Origin: Prevotella sp. UBA4330
GTDB taxonomy: Bacteria > Bacteroidota > Bacteroidia > Bacteroidales > Bacteroidaceae
Direction: 5' to 3'
DNA: 64,000 bases
Assembly (NCBI GenBank): GCA_002394385.1
Contig: DGTS01000010.1
Span: 1 to 64,000, forward strand
The notes beneath the pieces were generated by a model that ran no database searches, was not told where the DNA came from, and saw only the letters and a program-made list of their open reading frames with translations. Shown in pieces: positions 1-8,213 of this stretch. Made by a program: the position numbers and the translations under genes. Numbering within the stretch: position 1 is the first letter of the stretch; every line of letters begins with the position of its first letter.

Positions 1-200
1 ATTCGTCGAACTCACGTTAATATAGTGTTTTAAAGACCTCTCCAAAAGGAGGGATTTTGATAGTCTTCTTCGTTCGTCAGCCTCTGGTGTTTACCACTCT
101 GCAAAGATACGGAATTTTTAGCAAATCACAATGGGGATGGGGGCATTGTTTTTTTAAATCACGCACGACTTCTTATATATCCCTTCCTTTTCCTCAATAT

Positions 201-278
201 CACTGACCCCACCCCTATCCCCAAGGCCTCACCCCTATCCCCTCTCCAAGGGGCGAGGGGGACTTCAGGGGCGGGGAA
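201..278. repeat. C-rich spacer repeat (family R5)
   Basis: Variants of ACCCCTATCCCC followed by CTCTCCAAGGGGCGAGGGGG make a short stem with C-rich and G-rich arms. Related copies lie at 32638-32816, 35103-35165, 45758-45905 and 59895-60055. A further copy lies inside the pullulanase gene at 36310-36420. Confidence 0.75.
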
Positions 279-620
279 TGAACGCGAACGGCATCTTTTG
301 GAACATGGTATTATTTTTCAGGTCTAACTGTATAAAGTTCCCTAAAAGCAAGCCTATACATACAAGAAAACAAACGCGCAATTTGGAAAAATGCGTTGTT
401 CCTGAATATGACTGACAAACGTTTTTTTTCAAAATAAAAAAGTGATTTTTAACTTCACAATTTCACATACAGCGTAACGAATTGACCAACAAGGAATTGC
501 GTGTGAAGGTGCAATTTCACCCAATTTCACACTCCGTCACACCTCTTCCCACGAGACAGGAGATTGTTGTTGGCCAGTAACGACCTTTTGCGCTTCAAAG
601 ATATATGTTTGGCAAGTTCA

Positions 621-745
621 GGAAGCACAAGTGAGGGAGTGATTAGGGTCTAATCACTCTCCGTTTAGGCATCAATTGCAGAGTGATTAGGGCCTAATCA
701 CTCTGCAACTTGGCACAAGTGAGAATGCAAGGAGGCACAAGTGAA
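621..745. repeat. Palindrome cluster GAGTGATTAG/CTAATCACTC
   Basis: Two palindromes stand about 40 nt apart. The first (637-659) has 10-nt arms around a 3-nt centre. The second (676-708) has perfect 16-nt arms around one base. The phrase GCACAAGTGA occurs three times around them (about 625, 713 and 735). They lie downstream of the aminotransferase stop codon. No T-run follows, so a simple intrinsic terminator is not well supported. Confidence 0.75.
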
Positions 746-788
746 TGTGTCACCTGTGCCTCCTGAGCAGATGAGTAATATGTTTTTC

Positions 789-2078
789 TTATTTCGTTTG
801 CCACAGGTCGCTCTCCACTATGCGGCGCAGGCCTTCGGCGAGTGTGGCTCGCGGACATGCGAGGTTGATGCGTATGAAGGAGCGCTGGTGCTCGCCGTAT
901 GCCTCGCCATCGGCTATCCATACTTTATCTTTATGGTACAGATGGTCGGCAATGGCTGGTGAGGGAAGTCCTGCTGCGGTGCAATCGACCCACGCGAGAT
1001 AGGTTCCTTCGTGCGGAGCGACCCATAGTTGCGGCAGTTTTTCGGCGAATAGGTCGCGCAAGTAGTTGTAGTTGTCGAGCACATAGTCGTTTAACTGCTT
1101 GAGCCACTCTGCCCCTCCGTCGGTAAATGCAGCCTCTGTAGCCACTATTCCGAAAGGATTGACATCGCAAGTCTCGAAGATATTGATAGCGCGGTCAATG
1201 CGATAGCGCTTGTCGGGGTCGGCAACGATGATGTCAGCGTTCTGCAGTCCTGCGATGTTGAATGCCTTCGACGCTGCCACACATGTGGCACTGTTCTGAA
1301 GGAACTCCTCACCGAGCGACGAGAACGGTGTGTATTGATAGCCTGGTGCCACGAACTCGCAATGTATCTCGTCGGAAATGACGAACACGTTGTGGCGGAA
1401 ACATATCTCGCCCATGCGCTGCAGTTCGTCGCGTGTCCATACTCTGCCTGCGGGGTTGTGCGGGTTGCAGAGCAGGAAGATGCGTGTCTTGGGGTCGGTG
1501 CATGCTTGCTCGAAGGCATCCCAATCGATGGTGAAAGCGAGGGGAGGGTTGAGAGTTGAGCGTTGAGAGTTGAGCGATGAGGGTTCTTTCTCCACTTCGC
1601 TTTGAAAGCACCCCTTCGGGTCGAGCGGAGAGTTGAGCGTTGAGGGTTGAGCGGCTTCGTTGAGAAGAAGGGGGACCTCCTCTGCGATGCACCCTTGGTT
1701 GCGTATGCTCGAGAAGAAGCAGTTATAAACGGGAGTGTTGACGAGCACTTTATCGCCCGGCAGGGTCAGCGCATGTATTATCGCGGATACTGCGGGCACC
1801 ACGCCAATGGTTGTGATGAAGTGTTCACGCTGCCATCCGCATGCTCCGTGACGGTCGCGGAACCAGCGTATGACGGCATCGTAATAGGTCTGCGGCACGA
1901 GGGAATATCCAAACACATCGTGTTCAACGCGCTTGCGAAGAGCCTCTGTGATGCCTGGATATACATGGAAATCCATATCTGCCACCCACATGGGGATGAT
2001 GTTGGGGTCTTCTGCCTCGTCCCATTTGATGCAGTTGGACCCTCGTCGAGTGACGATTTCATCGAAATTGTAATTCAT
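789..2078 (-). CDS. MalY/PatB-type PLP aminotransferase / C-S lyase with an in-frame repeat insertion
   Basis: Fold-type I PLP enzyme of the MalY/PatB group. Family members cleave cystathionine or cysteine C-S bonds or transaminate amino acids; the substrate here is not known. Visible landmarks are the N-terminal IIPMWVADMDF motif (about residues 27-37), CNPHNPAGR (204-212), the ISDEIHCEF motif (234-242) and the PLP lysine in AASKAFN (Lys271). The protein has 429 residues against about 390 usual for the family. The excess is a block at residues 142-180 made of Leu-Asn-Ser/Thr repeats encoded by GTTGAGAGTTGAGC-type DNA, placed between two conserved segments. No TAnnTTTG box is obvious in the 77-nt gap upstream. 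It could be co-transcribed with the DUF3737 gene, which lies upstream on the same strand. Confidence 0.88.
   Translation of the reverse strand: MNYNFDEIVTRRGSNCIKWDEAEDPNIIPMWVADMDFHVYPGITEALRKRVEHDVFGYSLVPQTYYDAVIRWFRDRHGACGWQREHFITTIGVVPAVSAIIHALTLPGDKVLVNTPVYNCFFSSIRNQGCIAEEVPLLLNEAAQPSTLNSPLDPKGCFQSEVEKEPSSLNSQRSTLNPPLAFTIDWDAFEQACTDPKTRIFLLCNPHNPAGRVWTRDELQRMGEICFRHNVFVISDEIHCEFVAPGYQYTPFSSLGEEFLQNSATCVAASKAFNIAGLQNADIIVADPDKRYRIDRAINIFETCDVNPFGIVATEAAFTDGGAEWLKQLNDYVLDNYNYLRDLFAEKLPQLWVAPHEGTYLAWVDCTAAGLPSPAIADHLYHKDKVWIADGEAYGEHQRSFIRINLACPRATLAEGLRRIVESDLWQTK
1539..1655 (-). repeat. In-frame intragenic repeat insertion (families R6 and R8)
   Basis: About 117 bp inside the aminotransferase gene. 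It consists of degenerate GTTGAG(A/C)GTTGAG units flanking a segment that ends in TTCGGGTCGAGCGGA. The reverse complement of that exact 15-mer occurs in the spacer near 35163-35178. The block keeps the reading frame and encodes the peptide motif SLNSQRSTLN. Absence from the family core is judged from remembered alignments. Confidence 0.75.
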
Positions 2079-2102
2079 AGTTTAAGGTTTAATTATTTTC
2101 GG

Positions 2103-2166
2103 TATAACGTGATTTCGTTATTACAGCACAACGTTATTATGCCCCAGGGCAATCGTCATAACGTTT
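2103..2166. repeat. ATAACG/CGTTAT inverted repeats between genes
   Basis: Four copies of ATAACG or its complement CGTTAT stand within about 65 nt and can pair into two small hairpins. The block overlaps the last codons of the DUF3737 gene and fills the spacer before the aminotransferase start. Confidence 0.5.
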
Positions 2167-3007
2167 GCCGCTCTGTTATCTTGCAGTCGGCGGGCTGCTT
2201 GATGTTCTCGTCAATGGTGATGCGGCCGATGTGGTCGGCGACGATGGAGCCTGTGCGGGGATTTTTGATTTCTGTTATCGAGCCGATGATGGTTGCGTTG
2301 ACGTCGGAATCCTCGAAGATGCGGTCGCTGTCGGCACCGAAAGTGCAGTCCTCGAGCACCAGTTGCTCGGCATAGCACAGCGGTTGCTCGCCAGTGATGT
2401 GACATCTTACGAGTCGCACGTTCTTCGAGTGCCATGCGAGATACTCCCCGTTGAGTTCGCTGTCGTAAATGGTTACGTTCTCAACCTCCCAGAACGAGTC
2501 CTTGGTTGTAATCTTTGCATTGTGCACCTCGACGTTCTTGCAATATTGGAACACATACTTTGAGTCGCTCACCAGTCCGTCAACAAAGACGTTCTCGCAG
2601 AACATGAAGGGGTAGGTGCCGTCGTGCAGCGTGACATTCTTTATCTTCAGGTTTTTCACTTTCCAGAACGTCTCGTCTGCATCGTTGAAGGTGACATTCT
2701 CAACGGTCACGTTGTTCATTTCGCGGAACAGTTTCGGTGCGTCTATTATGGTGTCGCGCATCACCATGTCGTTGCTGTACCAGATGGCGGAACGCGAGCC
2801 CACCTCGAAGTAGCAGTTGGTTATGAGCGAGCCATCGACGTGCCACCAGGGATATTTCCCTATGAAGCGGCATCGGTCTGCCTCGATATTAGTGCAGCAT
2901 TTTATGCCCGACTCGCCCTCGGTGATGGTTACATTCTCGAGTCGGGTATCGTGTATCGCAAACAGAGGGCGCTCGCCTCCGAATTGCTTATTGCTTATGA
3001 TATTCAT
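2156..3007 (-). CDS. DUF3737 family protein, predicted parallel beta-helix
   Basis: A 283-residue protein without signal peptide. It is built of short repeated strands (LENVTI, VTVENVTF, LKIKNVTL, VEVHNAKI, VENVTIYDSEL, VRLVRCHI), the look of a right-handed parallel beta-helix. The whole length matches what I know as DUF3737, whose function is unknown; a polymer or carbohydrate role is often guessed from the fold. I chose the start at 3007 (MNIISNKQF) because a longer reading frame would run through the promoter -7 box at 3030-3037. Placed next to the aminotransferase on the same strand and divergent from inositol-phosphate synthase. Confidence 0.8.
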   Translation of the reverse strand: MNIISNKQFGGERPLFAIHDTRLENVTITEGESGIKCCTNIEADRCRFIGKYPWWHVDGSLITNCYFEVGSRSAIWYSNDMVMRDTIIDAPKLFREMNNVTVENVTFNDADETFWKVKNLKIKNVTLHDGTYPFMFCENVFVDGLVSDSKYVFQYCKNVEVHNAKITTKDSFWEVENVTIYDSELNGEYLAWHSKNVRLVRCHITGEQPLCYAEQLVLEDCTFGADSDRIFEDSDVNATIIGSITEIKNPRTGSIVADHIGRITIDENIKQPADCKITERQTL

Positions 3008-3029
3008 TGTTATTAATTTGTTTTCGCTG

Positions 3030-3037
3030 CAAAGGTA
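3030..3037 (-). promoter_or_regulatory. -7 box TACCTTTG for the DUF3737 gene
   Basis: On the minus strand TACCTTTGC matches the Bacteroidetes -7 consensus TAnnTTTG and lies 23 nt before the chosen start codon. No good -33 TTTG is seen at standard spacing. Confidence 0.55.
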
Positions 3038-3155
3038 CAACAAATAATGGAGAAAAGAGTTACCTTTTTTACGGATAAATGTTCCTTTATAAGGAAAATA
3101 AGCAAAAGATAATGCTAAAAAAGTATAAAACGGCGATTGTTCAAATAGTTTTTAT

Positions 3156-3163
3156 TAATTTTG
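3156..3163 (+). promoter_or_regulatory. -7 box TAATTTTG for inositol-phosphate synthase
   Basis: TAATTTTGC fits the -7 consensus. A weak TTG element lies 16 nt upstream, shorter than the usual 19-21 nt. It would give a leader of roughly 55 nt to the start at 3224. Confidence 0.5.
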
Positions 3164-3223
3164 CGGCACTAATCTAAAATTCAAATTGTTAGGAAAACAT
3201 AAACAAAAGATAAATCTAAAGAA

Positions 3224-4531
3224 ATGGAACAACAAAAAGTTAAGCCTGCAGATGGCAAGTTAGGTATTATGGTTGTCGGCTGCGGTGCCGTGTCAACTAC
3301 CTTTATCACTGGTGTACTTATGACTCGCAAGGGTCTGGCAAAGCCCGTTGGCTCGATGACCCAATACGACAAGATTCGCGTAGGACGCGGAGCAGACAAG
3401 AAGTACATGAGTTATGGCGACATCGTTCCACTGGCAAAACTCGACGACATCGAGTTTGCCACATGGGACGTTTACCCACAGAACGCCTATCAGGCCGCTA
3501 TGTATGCTGAAGTTTTGAAAGAAAAGGACATCAATCCTGTACGCGACGAACTTGAGAAGATTGTGCCTATGAAGGCTGCTTTCGACAAGAACTACGCCAA
3601 GCGTCTGGACGGTGACAACGTGAAAGACTGCAAGACACGCTGGGAGATGGTAGAGGCTCTGCGCGAGGACATCCGCAAGTTCAAGGCAGAGAAGAACTGC
3701 GCCCGCATCGTTGTCATCTGGGCAGCATCGACAGAGATTTATGTTCCCGTTGACGAGAACGTTCACGGCACTCTCGCTGCGCTGGAGAAGGCAATGAAGG
3801 ACGACGACCGCGAGCACATCGCACCGTCTATGTGCTATGCCTATGCAGCCCTTTCAGAAGGTGCACCGTTCATCATGGGTGCTCCGAACACCACCGTTGA
3901 CATCCCCGCAATGTGGGAACTGGCAGAGAAGACCAAGATGCCTATCGCCGGCAAGGACTTCAAGACAGGCCAGACACTGGTGAAGAGCGGTTTCGCTCCT
4001 ATCATCGGCACCCGCTGTCTGGGTCTTAGCGGATGGTTCTCAACCAATATCCTGGGCAACCGCGACGGTCTGGTGCTCGACGAGCCGGCAAACTTCCGCA
4101 CCAAGGAGGTGTCGAAACTCTCAACACTGGAGACCATACTGAAAGCCGACGTGCAGCCCGACCTCTACACCGACTACTATCACAAGGTGCGCATCAACTA
4201 CTATCCTCCACGCAACGACAACAAGGAGGGATGGGACAACATCGACATCTTCGGATGGATGGGCTACCCGATGCAGATAAAGATTAACTTCCTCTGCCGC
4301 GACTCCATACTGGCAGCACCGCTGTTGCTCGACCTCTGTCTGCTCAGCGACCTCGCTGCTCGTGCCGGACGCTACGGCATACAGCGTTTCCTCAGTTTCT
4401 ACCTGAAGTCGCCAATGCACGACTACACCGTAGGCGAGGAAGCAGTAAACAACCTCTACCAGCAGTACACCATGCTGAAGAACGCCATCCGTGAGATGGG
4501 CGGCTATGAGGCTGACGAGGAAATCGACTAA
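3224..4531 (+). CDS. ino1: myo-inositol-1-phosphate synthase
   Basis: Converts glucose 6-phosphate to inositol 1-phosphate with an NAD cofactor, in the cytoplasm. The 435-residue protein has the N-terminal NAD-binding loop VVGCGAVSTTF (17-27), the family segments VVIWAASTE, MGAPNTTVDIPAM, AGKDFKTGQT and GWFSTNILGNRDG, and the C-terminal INFLCRDSILAAPL. It is of bacterial/archaeal size, shorter than the eukaryotic enzyme. In Bacteroides this enzyme feeds inositol phospholipids and sphingolipids. The lipid transfer genes usual in that cluster are not seen beside it here. The next gene starts 7 nt after its stop, so the two are probably co-transcribed. Confidence 0.93.
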   Translation: MEQQKVKPADGKLGIMVVGCGAVSTTFITGVLMTRKGLAKPVGSMTQYDKIRVGRGADKKYMSYGDIVPLAKLDDIEFATWDVYPQNAYQAAMYAEVLKEKDINPVRDELEKIVPMKAAFDKNYAKRLDGDNVKDCKTRWEMVEALREDIRKFKAEKNCARIVVIWAASTEIYVPVDENVHGTLAALEKAMKDDDREHIAPSMCYAYAALSEGAPFIMGAPNTTVDIPAMWELAEKTKMPIAGKDFKTGQTLVKSGFAPIIGTRCLGLSGWFSTNILGNRDGLVLDEPANFRTKEVSKLSTLETILKADVQPDLYTDYYHKVRINYYPPRNDNKEGWDNIDIFGWMGYPMQIKINFLCRDSILAAPLLLDLCLLSDLAARAGRYGIQRFLSFYLKSPMHDYTVGEEAVNNLYQQYTMLKNAIREMGGYEADEEID

Positions 4532-4537
4532 TAAGAA

Positions 4538-6232
4538 ATGACGAAACAAAAGAAACAGAACCCACGACGTCTGCTCAGATGGTTGTGGGTTCTTTTGGTT
4601 TTTGCCGTAGTGTCATGGATAGGATGGTTCAGCATGCCCATGACCGAGAGACAGAAGGAGCGCAACAAGACCACCATTGAGTACCGCAGTTGCTACGCGC
4701 TAATGTCTGGCAAGGACACCTTATTATATATTGGGGACCTGACCAACGACTGGACACGCACCCGACTCTCGCCCAACGACGAGAGCAAGGTGGAGAGGCG
4801 CGAGACCTTCGGCGGCGCATGGCACAACAAATACTGGCTGGTGCCGTCGTGCCTGGGCCGCATTGTGACATATAATCCCGACTATCGTGCCGACAGCGTG
4901 CTCAAGATTGTCAACGACACCCTGCCGAACCTCGTTAAGCAACAGCAGCAGATGCTTGCCGACAAGAGCAAGACGCTGGAGCGGACACTGTCGGAACTGC
5001 TCTACTATATGCGTGTGCATGGTGTCAATGACGAAGGATACCATGTCGTGGCGGCTCACTATGTGGAGGTGGCAGCCGACAAGGAGCGCATCGACACCGC
5101 CCTGACGGCACTTCAGAACATTGGCGACAAACCGCTCAGAATGGAACTGGTGCAACACTACACCGCCATATACAAAAACAAGAGAGGCAAGACACGCCGC
5201 CGCAACTGCCGTCTGCTGAAGAGCGAAAGCCCTACCCTGCTGTGCACCATACAGACGCGCAACAGACTGAAACCTATCAACGCATACGCCACCTATTCAA
5301 GCGACCCAGGCACATACACCGCCCCCAAGCCGCAGCCCTCATACACCTATGACGGTGAGAAGGCGCAAGGCAAGCGCGAAGGTCACGGCATCTACTTCGA
5401 CCGTGCAGGCAACTACTACGACGGTTTCTGGGCCAACGACATGCGCGAGGGCTTCGGATGCTCGGTTGACTCGGCAGGTAACGTGCGCGTGGGACAATGG
5501 AAGGAAAACCGTTTCCGCGGCGAACGTCTCAACTACACGTCAGAACGCATCTACGGAATAGACATCGCCCGCTATCAGCATGAGGTGGACGGCGGCGTTT
5601 ATCCCATCATTTGGAAGAACCTGCGCATAACAAGTCTCGGTGTGAAAACGCCAAAGACGATAACAGGAATGGTGAGTTACCCCGTGTCGTTCGTGTTCAT
5701 CAAGTCCACCGAAGGCACCACGGTGCTCAACAAATGGTTTGCCTCCGACTATGCCGAGGCGCGCAAGAACGGCATCCGCGTGGGCGCATACCACTTCTTC
5801 TCAACCAAGAGCGACCCATTGGAGCAGGCACATCACTTCCTCAAGAACACCAAGTTCAGCAGAGGCGACCTGCCGCCGGTGCTCGATGTTGAGCCAAGCG
5901 ACGCACAGATAGAGGCGATGGGTGGAGCAGAGAAGATGTTCGAGTGGATAAGAACATGGATGAGGGCGGTGGAAAAAGCCACCGGTGTGCGCCCGATACT
6001 CTACATCAACCAGATGTTCGTCAACCGCTACATGCCGCTGGCGCCCGATGTGGCAGCCGACTACGAGGTGTGGATAGCGCGTTACAACGAGTTCAAACCC
6101 GACATGCACCTCTCTTTCTGGCAGTTAGGCTACGACGGACGGCTGTCAGGCATTCGCGGCGACGTTGACATCAATGTGTTCAACGGCTACCAGGACGAGT
6201 GGCAGGATTACCTCAAGCGCAGAGCGTTCTGA
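4538..6232 (+). CDS. Membrane-anchored GH25 lysozyme with MORN repeats
   Basis: A 564-residue protein. A basic N-terminus and one membrane segment (about residues 12-32) suggest an anchored protein with its body in the periplasm. Residues 50-260 are of unknown fold and helix-rich. About 271-335 contain MORN-type repeats (YDGEKAQGKREGHGIYF, YYDGFWANDMREGFG, RVGQWKENRFRGERL). From about 340 a GH25 muramidase domain begins (GIDIARYQHE), with FIKSTEG, GAYHFF and the acidic catalytic pair in VLDVEPS (448-454). GH25 enzymes cut the MurNAc-GlcNAc bond in peptidoglycan. MORN repeats joined to GH25 are unusual; they may bind lipid headgroups or partner proteins. Follows inositol-phosphate synthase with a 6-nt gap. 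Confidence 0.85.
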   Translation: MTKQKKQNPRRLLRWLWVLLVFAVVSWIGWFSMPMTERQKERNKTTIEYRSCYALMSGKDTLLYIGDLTNDWTRTRLSPNDESKVERRETFGGAWHNKYWLVPSCLGRIVTYNPDYRADSVLKIVNDTLPNLVKQQQQMLADKSKTLERTLSELLYYMRVHGVNDEGYHVVAAHYVEVAADKERIDTALTALQNIGDKPLRMELVQHYTAIYKNKRGKTRRRNCRLLKSESPTLLCTIQTRNRLKPINAYATYSSDPGTYTAPKPQPSYTYDGEKAQGKREGHGIYFDRAGNYYDGFWANDMREGFGCSVDSAGNVRVGQWKENRFRGERLNYTSERIYGIDIARYQHEVDGGVYPIIWKNLRITSLGVKTPKTITGMVSYPVSFVFIKSTEGTTVLNKWFASDYAEARKNGIRVGAYHFFSTKSDPLEQAHHFLKNTKFSRGDLPPVLDVEPSDAQIEAMGGAEKMFEWIRTWMRAVEKATGVRPILYINQMFVNRYMPLAPDVAADYEVWIARYNEFKPDMHLSFWQLGYDGRLSGIRGDVDINVFNGYQDEWQDYLKRRAF

Positions 6233-6237
6233 GAATG

Positions 6238-6450
6238 AAGAGTTGTTTAGTTACGAATTTGGAATTACGAATGACAAGTTGTCGCGCATAGCGCGATGAA
6301 TAATTTATAATTAATAATTCTTCATTCGTAATCGCCATAGGCGACAACTCGTAACTCGTAATTCAACATTCGTCATTCCTAACTAATCAACTCGTCATTC
6401 ATAATCGCCGCAGGCGACCTCTTGTCATTCGTCATTCCAAATTCGTAACT
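6238..6450. repeat. Degenerate ATTCGTAATTCG spacer repeat (family R2)
   Basis: The whole spacer consists of variants of AATTCGTAATTCGTCATTC, interrupted by small hairpins of the type TCGCCATAGGCGA, GTCGCGCATAGCGCGA and CGCCGCAGGCG. A second copy lies at 61557-61640. The block runs up to the start of the radical SAM gene, leaving almost no other leader. Confidence 0.8.
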
Positions 6451-6458
6451 AAAAAGAT

Positions 6459-7532
6459 ATGTATAAACTTGACTTTAAGAAACGTATGGCGCTCGAGATG
6501 GCGCGCGTGGTGAGGAAGAACAAGATTCTGAACCACCCTCTCAGACAACTGTTCTGGGAGTGCACCATGCGTTGCAACATGCACTGCCGCCACTGCGGAA
6601 GCGACTGCAAGAAGATAATGGAGCAGAAGGACATGCCCCGCGAAGACTTCTTCCGCGTGCTTGACAGCATTGCGCAGCGCACCGATGCCAGCAAGGTGTT
6701 CGTCATCGTTACCGGCGGCGAGCCTCTGATGCGCGACGATCTTGAGGAGTGCGGACGCGGAATACACGAGCGCGGCTTCACATGGGGCATGGTGACCAAC
6801 GGATTCCTGCTCACGCCAGAGCGTTATCGCAGTCTATGCGATGCCTTCCTATATACTGTCGCCATCAGCATCGACGGTCTTGAGGACGACCACAACTGGA
6901 TGCGCGGCCACCGCGAGGGCTTCGCACGGGCATCGCAGGCACTCGACCTGCTGGTCAACGACCCGCTGATGAGGTTTGACGTTGTCACCTGCGTGAACAA
7001 GCGCAACTATCCCCACCTCGGCGAGATACGCGACTTTCTTATCTCGAAGGGCGTCAGAGAGTGGCGACTCTTCAGCATCTTCCCTGCCGGAAGGGCTGCC
7101 AACGACCCGCTGATGCGCCTCAGCAACGAGGAGTATCGCGGCATGCTCGACTTCATCAAGCAGACACGACAAGAGGGCAAGATACTCGCCTCGTACGGTT
7201 GTTCGGGATTTGTGGGCAACTACGAGGGCGAGGTTCGCGACTATCCTTTCTCCTGTCAGGCAGGCATCACGATAGGTTCGGTGATGTCCGACGGTGCCAT
7301 CGCTGCCTGCGCCAGCATCCGTTCAGACTACAATCAAGGAAACATTTACGAGGACGACTTCATGGACGTGTGGGAAAACCGTTACCACCCGCACCGCACC
7401 GACGAGTGGAAGCGCACCGGAGAGTGTGCCGACTGCCGTTTCTTCCGCTACTGTCACGGCAACAGCATGCACCTGCGCGACACCGACGGACGGCTGATGG
7501 TGTGCCACATGAAGCGACTCGAAGAGCCTTAA
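6459..7532 (+). CDS. Radical SAM/SPASM enzyme of an rSAM/lipoprotein pair
   Basis: A 357-residue radical SAM enzyme. The [4Fe-4S] motif CxxxCxxC is formed by Cys39, Cys43 and Cys46 (CNMHCRHC), followed by the glycine motif VTGGEPLMR for SAM binding. The C-terminal part (about 260-350) carries a SPASM-type cysteine set (SCQAG, AACAS, GECADCRFFRYCHG, MVCHM) for auxiliary clusters, as in peptide-modifying maturases. Length and neighbourhood recall the Bacteroidetes family catalogued in TIGRFAMs as the rSAM enzyme of an rSAM/lipoprotein system (from memory). The next gene encodes a small lipoprotein, the likely substrate. The modification is unknown. Translation starts directly after a repeat block. 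Confidence 0.85.
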   Translation: MYKLDFKKRMALEMARVVRKNKILNHPLRQLFWECTMRCNMHCRHCGSDCKKIMEQKDMPREDFFRVLDSIAQRTDASKVFVIVTGGEPLMRDDLEECGRGIHERGFTWGMVTNGFLLTPERYRSLCDAFLYTVAISIDGLEDDHNWMRGHREGFARASQALDLLVNDPLMRFDVVTCVNKRNYPHLGEIRDFLISKGVREWRLFSIFPAGRAANDPLMRLSNEEYRGMLDFIKQTRQEGKILASYGCSGFVGNYEGEVRDYPFSCQAGITIGSVMSDGAIAACASIRSDYNQGNIYEDDFMDVWENRYHPHRTDEWKRTGECADCRFFRYCHGNSMHLRDTDGRLMVCHMKRLEEP

Positions 7533-7555
7533 ACTGTTAAAAACAACGTAATTTC

Positions 7556-7586
7556 TTTGCAGTACGGAGATTATTTCTTATCTTTA
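7556..7586 (+). promoter_or_regulatory. Promoter of the small lipoprotein gene
   Basis: TTTG at 7556-7559, a 19-nt spacer, then TATCTTTA at 7579-7586. This fits the Bacteroidetes -33/-7 pattern with one mismatch in the -7 box. It gives the lipoprotein its own transcript in addition to any read-through from the radical SAM gene. Confidence 0.65.
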
Positions 7587-7623
7587 CACCAAATTTGCAC
7601 ACTACCACTTAAACAAGACACTT

Positions 7624-8034
7624 ATGAAAAAAAGATTCTACAGCATCGGAAGCCTCATCTGCGCTGGTCTTCTCGCCATCTTCGGCTTTGGCTCGTGCAA
7701 GAGCGGAAAGGCATTGCAGGCAGAGCGCGCAAGACTTACGGCACAGACCGACTCGCTGAATAGTAGAGTGGCTGACCTGAACTTCCAGATAAAGGACACA
7801 CAAGCAAAGATTGAAGCACTCAGAAGAGGAACCCATGTTGCTATGTACGGCGGTCCCAACATGACTTTTGAAGAGCGCCGGAGAATGGAAGAAGCAGCAA
7901 GAAAGAGAGAGGAGGCAATGCAAGAAAGAATCAAAGTCGAGGAAGATAAACTGAAAGGGCTCGACTCTGAACTGTACGACACTCAGTCGAAACTCACACA
8001 AGTACAAAACAGATTGGGTGAGATAAGTAAATAG
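7624..8034 (+). CDS. Small coiled-coil lipoprotein, candidate substrate of the radical SAM enzyme
   Basis: A 136-residue protein with a lipoprotein signal ending FGFGSC (lipid Cys25). Basic and neutral residues follow the cysteine rather than acidic ones, which suggests a periplasm-facing location. Residues 30-68 and 82-136 are heptad-rich and charged, likely a helical hairpin or coiled coil. A short non-helical break, HVAMYGGPNM (71-80), interrupts them. Lipoproteins of rSAM/lipoprotein pairs that I remember carry a short tyrosine-glycine-proline motif, and MYGGP (74-78) could be the modified site; this is inference. It has its own promoter and terminator, 91 nt downstream of the enzyme. Confidence 0.75.
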   Translation: MKKRFYSIGSLICAGLLAIFGFGSCKSGKALQAERARLTAQTDSLNSRVADLNFQIKDTQAKIEALRRGTHVAMYGGPNMTFEERRRMEEAARKREEAMQERIKVEEDKLKGLDSELYDTQSKLTQVQNRLGEISK

Positions 8035-8044
8035 TGAAATAGAA

Positions 8045-8075
8045 ACGGGCTGACAACCATTGTCAGCCCGTTTTT
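8045..8075 (+). terminator. Intrinsic terminator after the lipoprotein gene
   Basis: Perfect 12-bp stem (8045-8056 with 8060-8071) around a CCA loop, followed by a T-run to 8075. Confidence 0.9.
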
Positions 8076-8213
8076 GATTTATCAGGAAATGGACGCTGCC
8101 TTTCACCAAAAAGCAACGGATTTCACGATGAACACTTTTCCATAGAATATCCGTGTAATTCGTGAAATCCGTTGTTATTGTCAATAATCAGTGTTTTATT
8201 GACTTAGCGCCGA

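Larger units (their letters stand above)
1..788. other. Gene-free left edge with repeat fragments
   Basis: I see no convincing gene here. The stretch holds pieces of the repeat families found elsewhere in the window: a pyrimidine-rich C-block near 201-278 of the ACCCCTATCCCC kind, ATTTCAC repeats around 455-540, and palindromes at 637-708. A minus-strand -7-like box (TATCTTTG) at 102-109 points left and may serve a gene beyond the edge. A second such box lies at 596-603 with no gene that it obviously serves. Confidence 0.6.

Noticed and set aside
1647..2375. Plus-strand reading frame of 242 codons
   Set aside because: Crosses the spacer and two minus-strand genes; no motif and no promoter.
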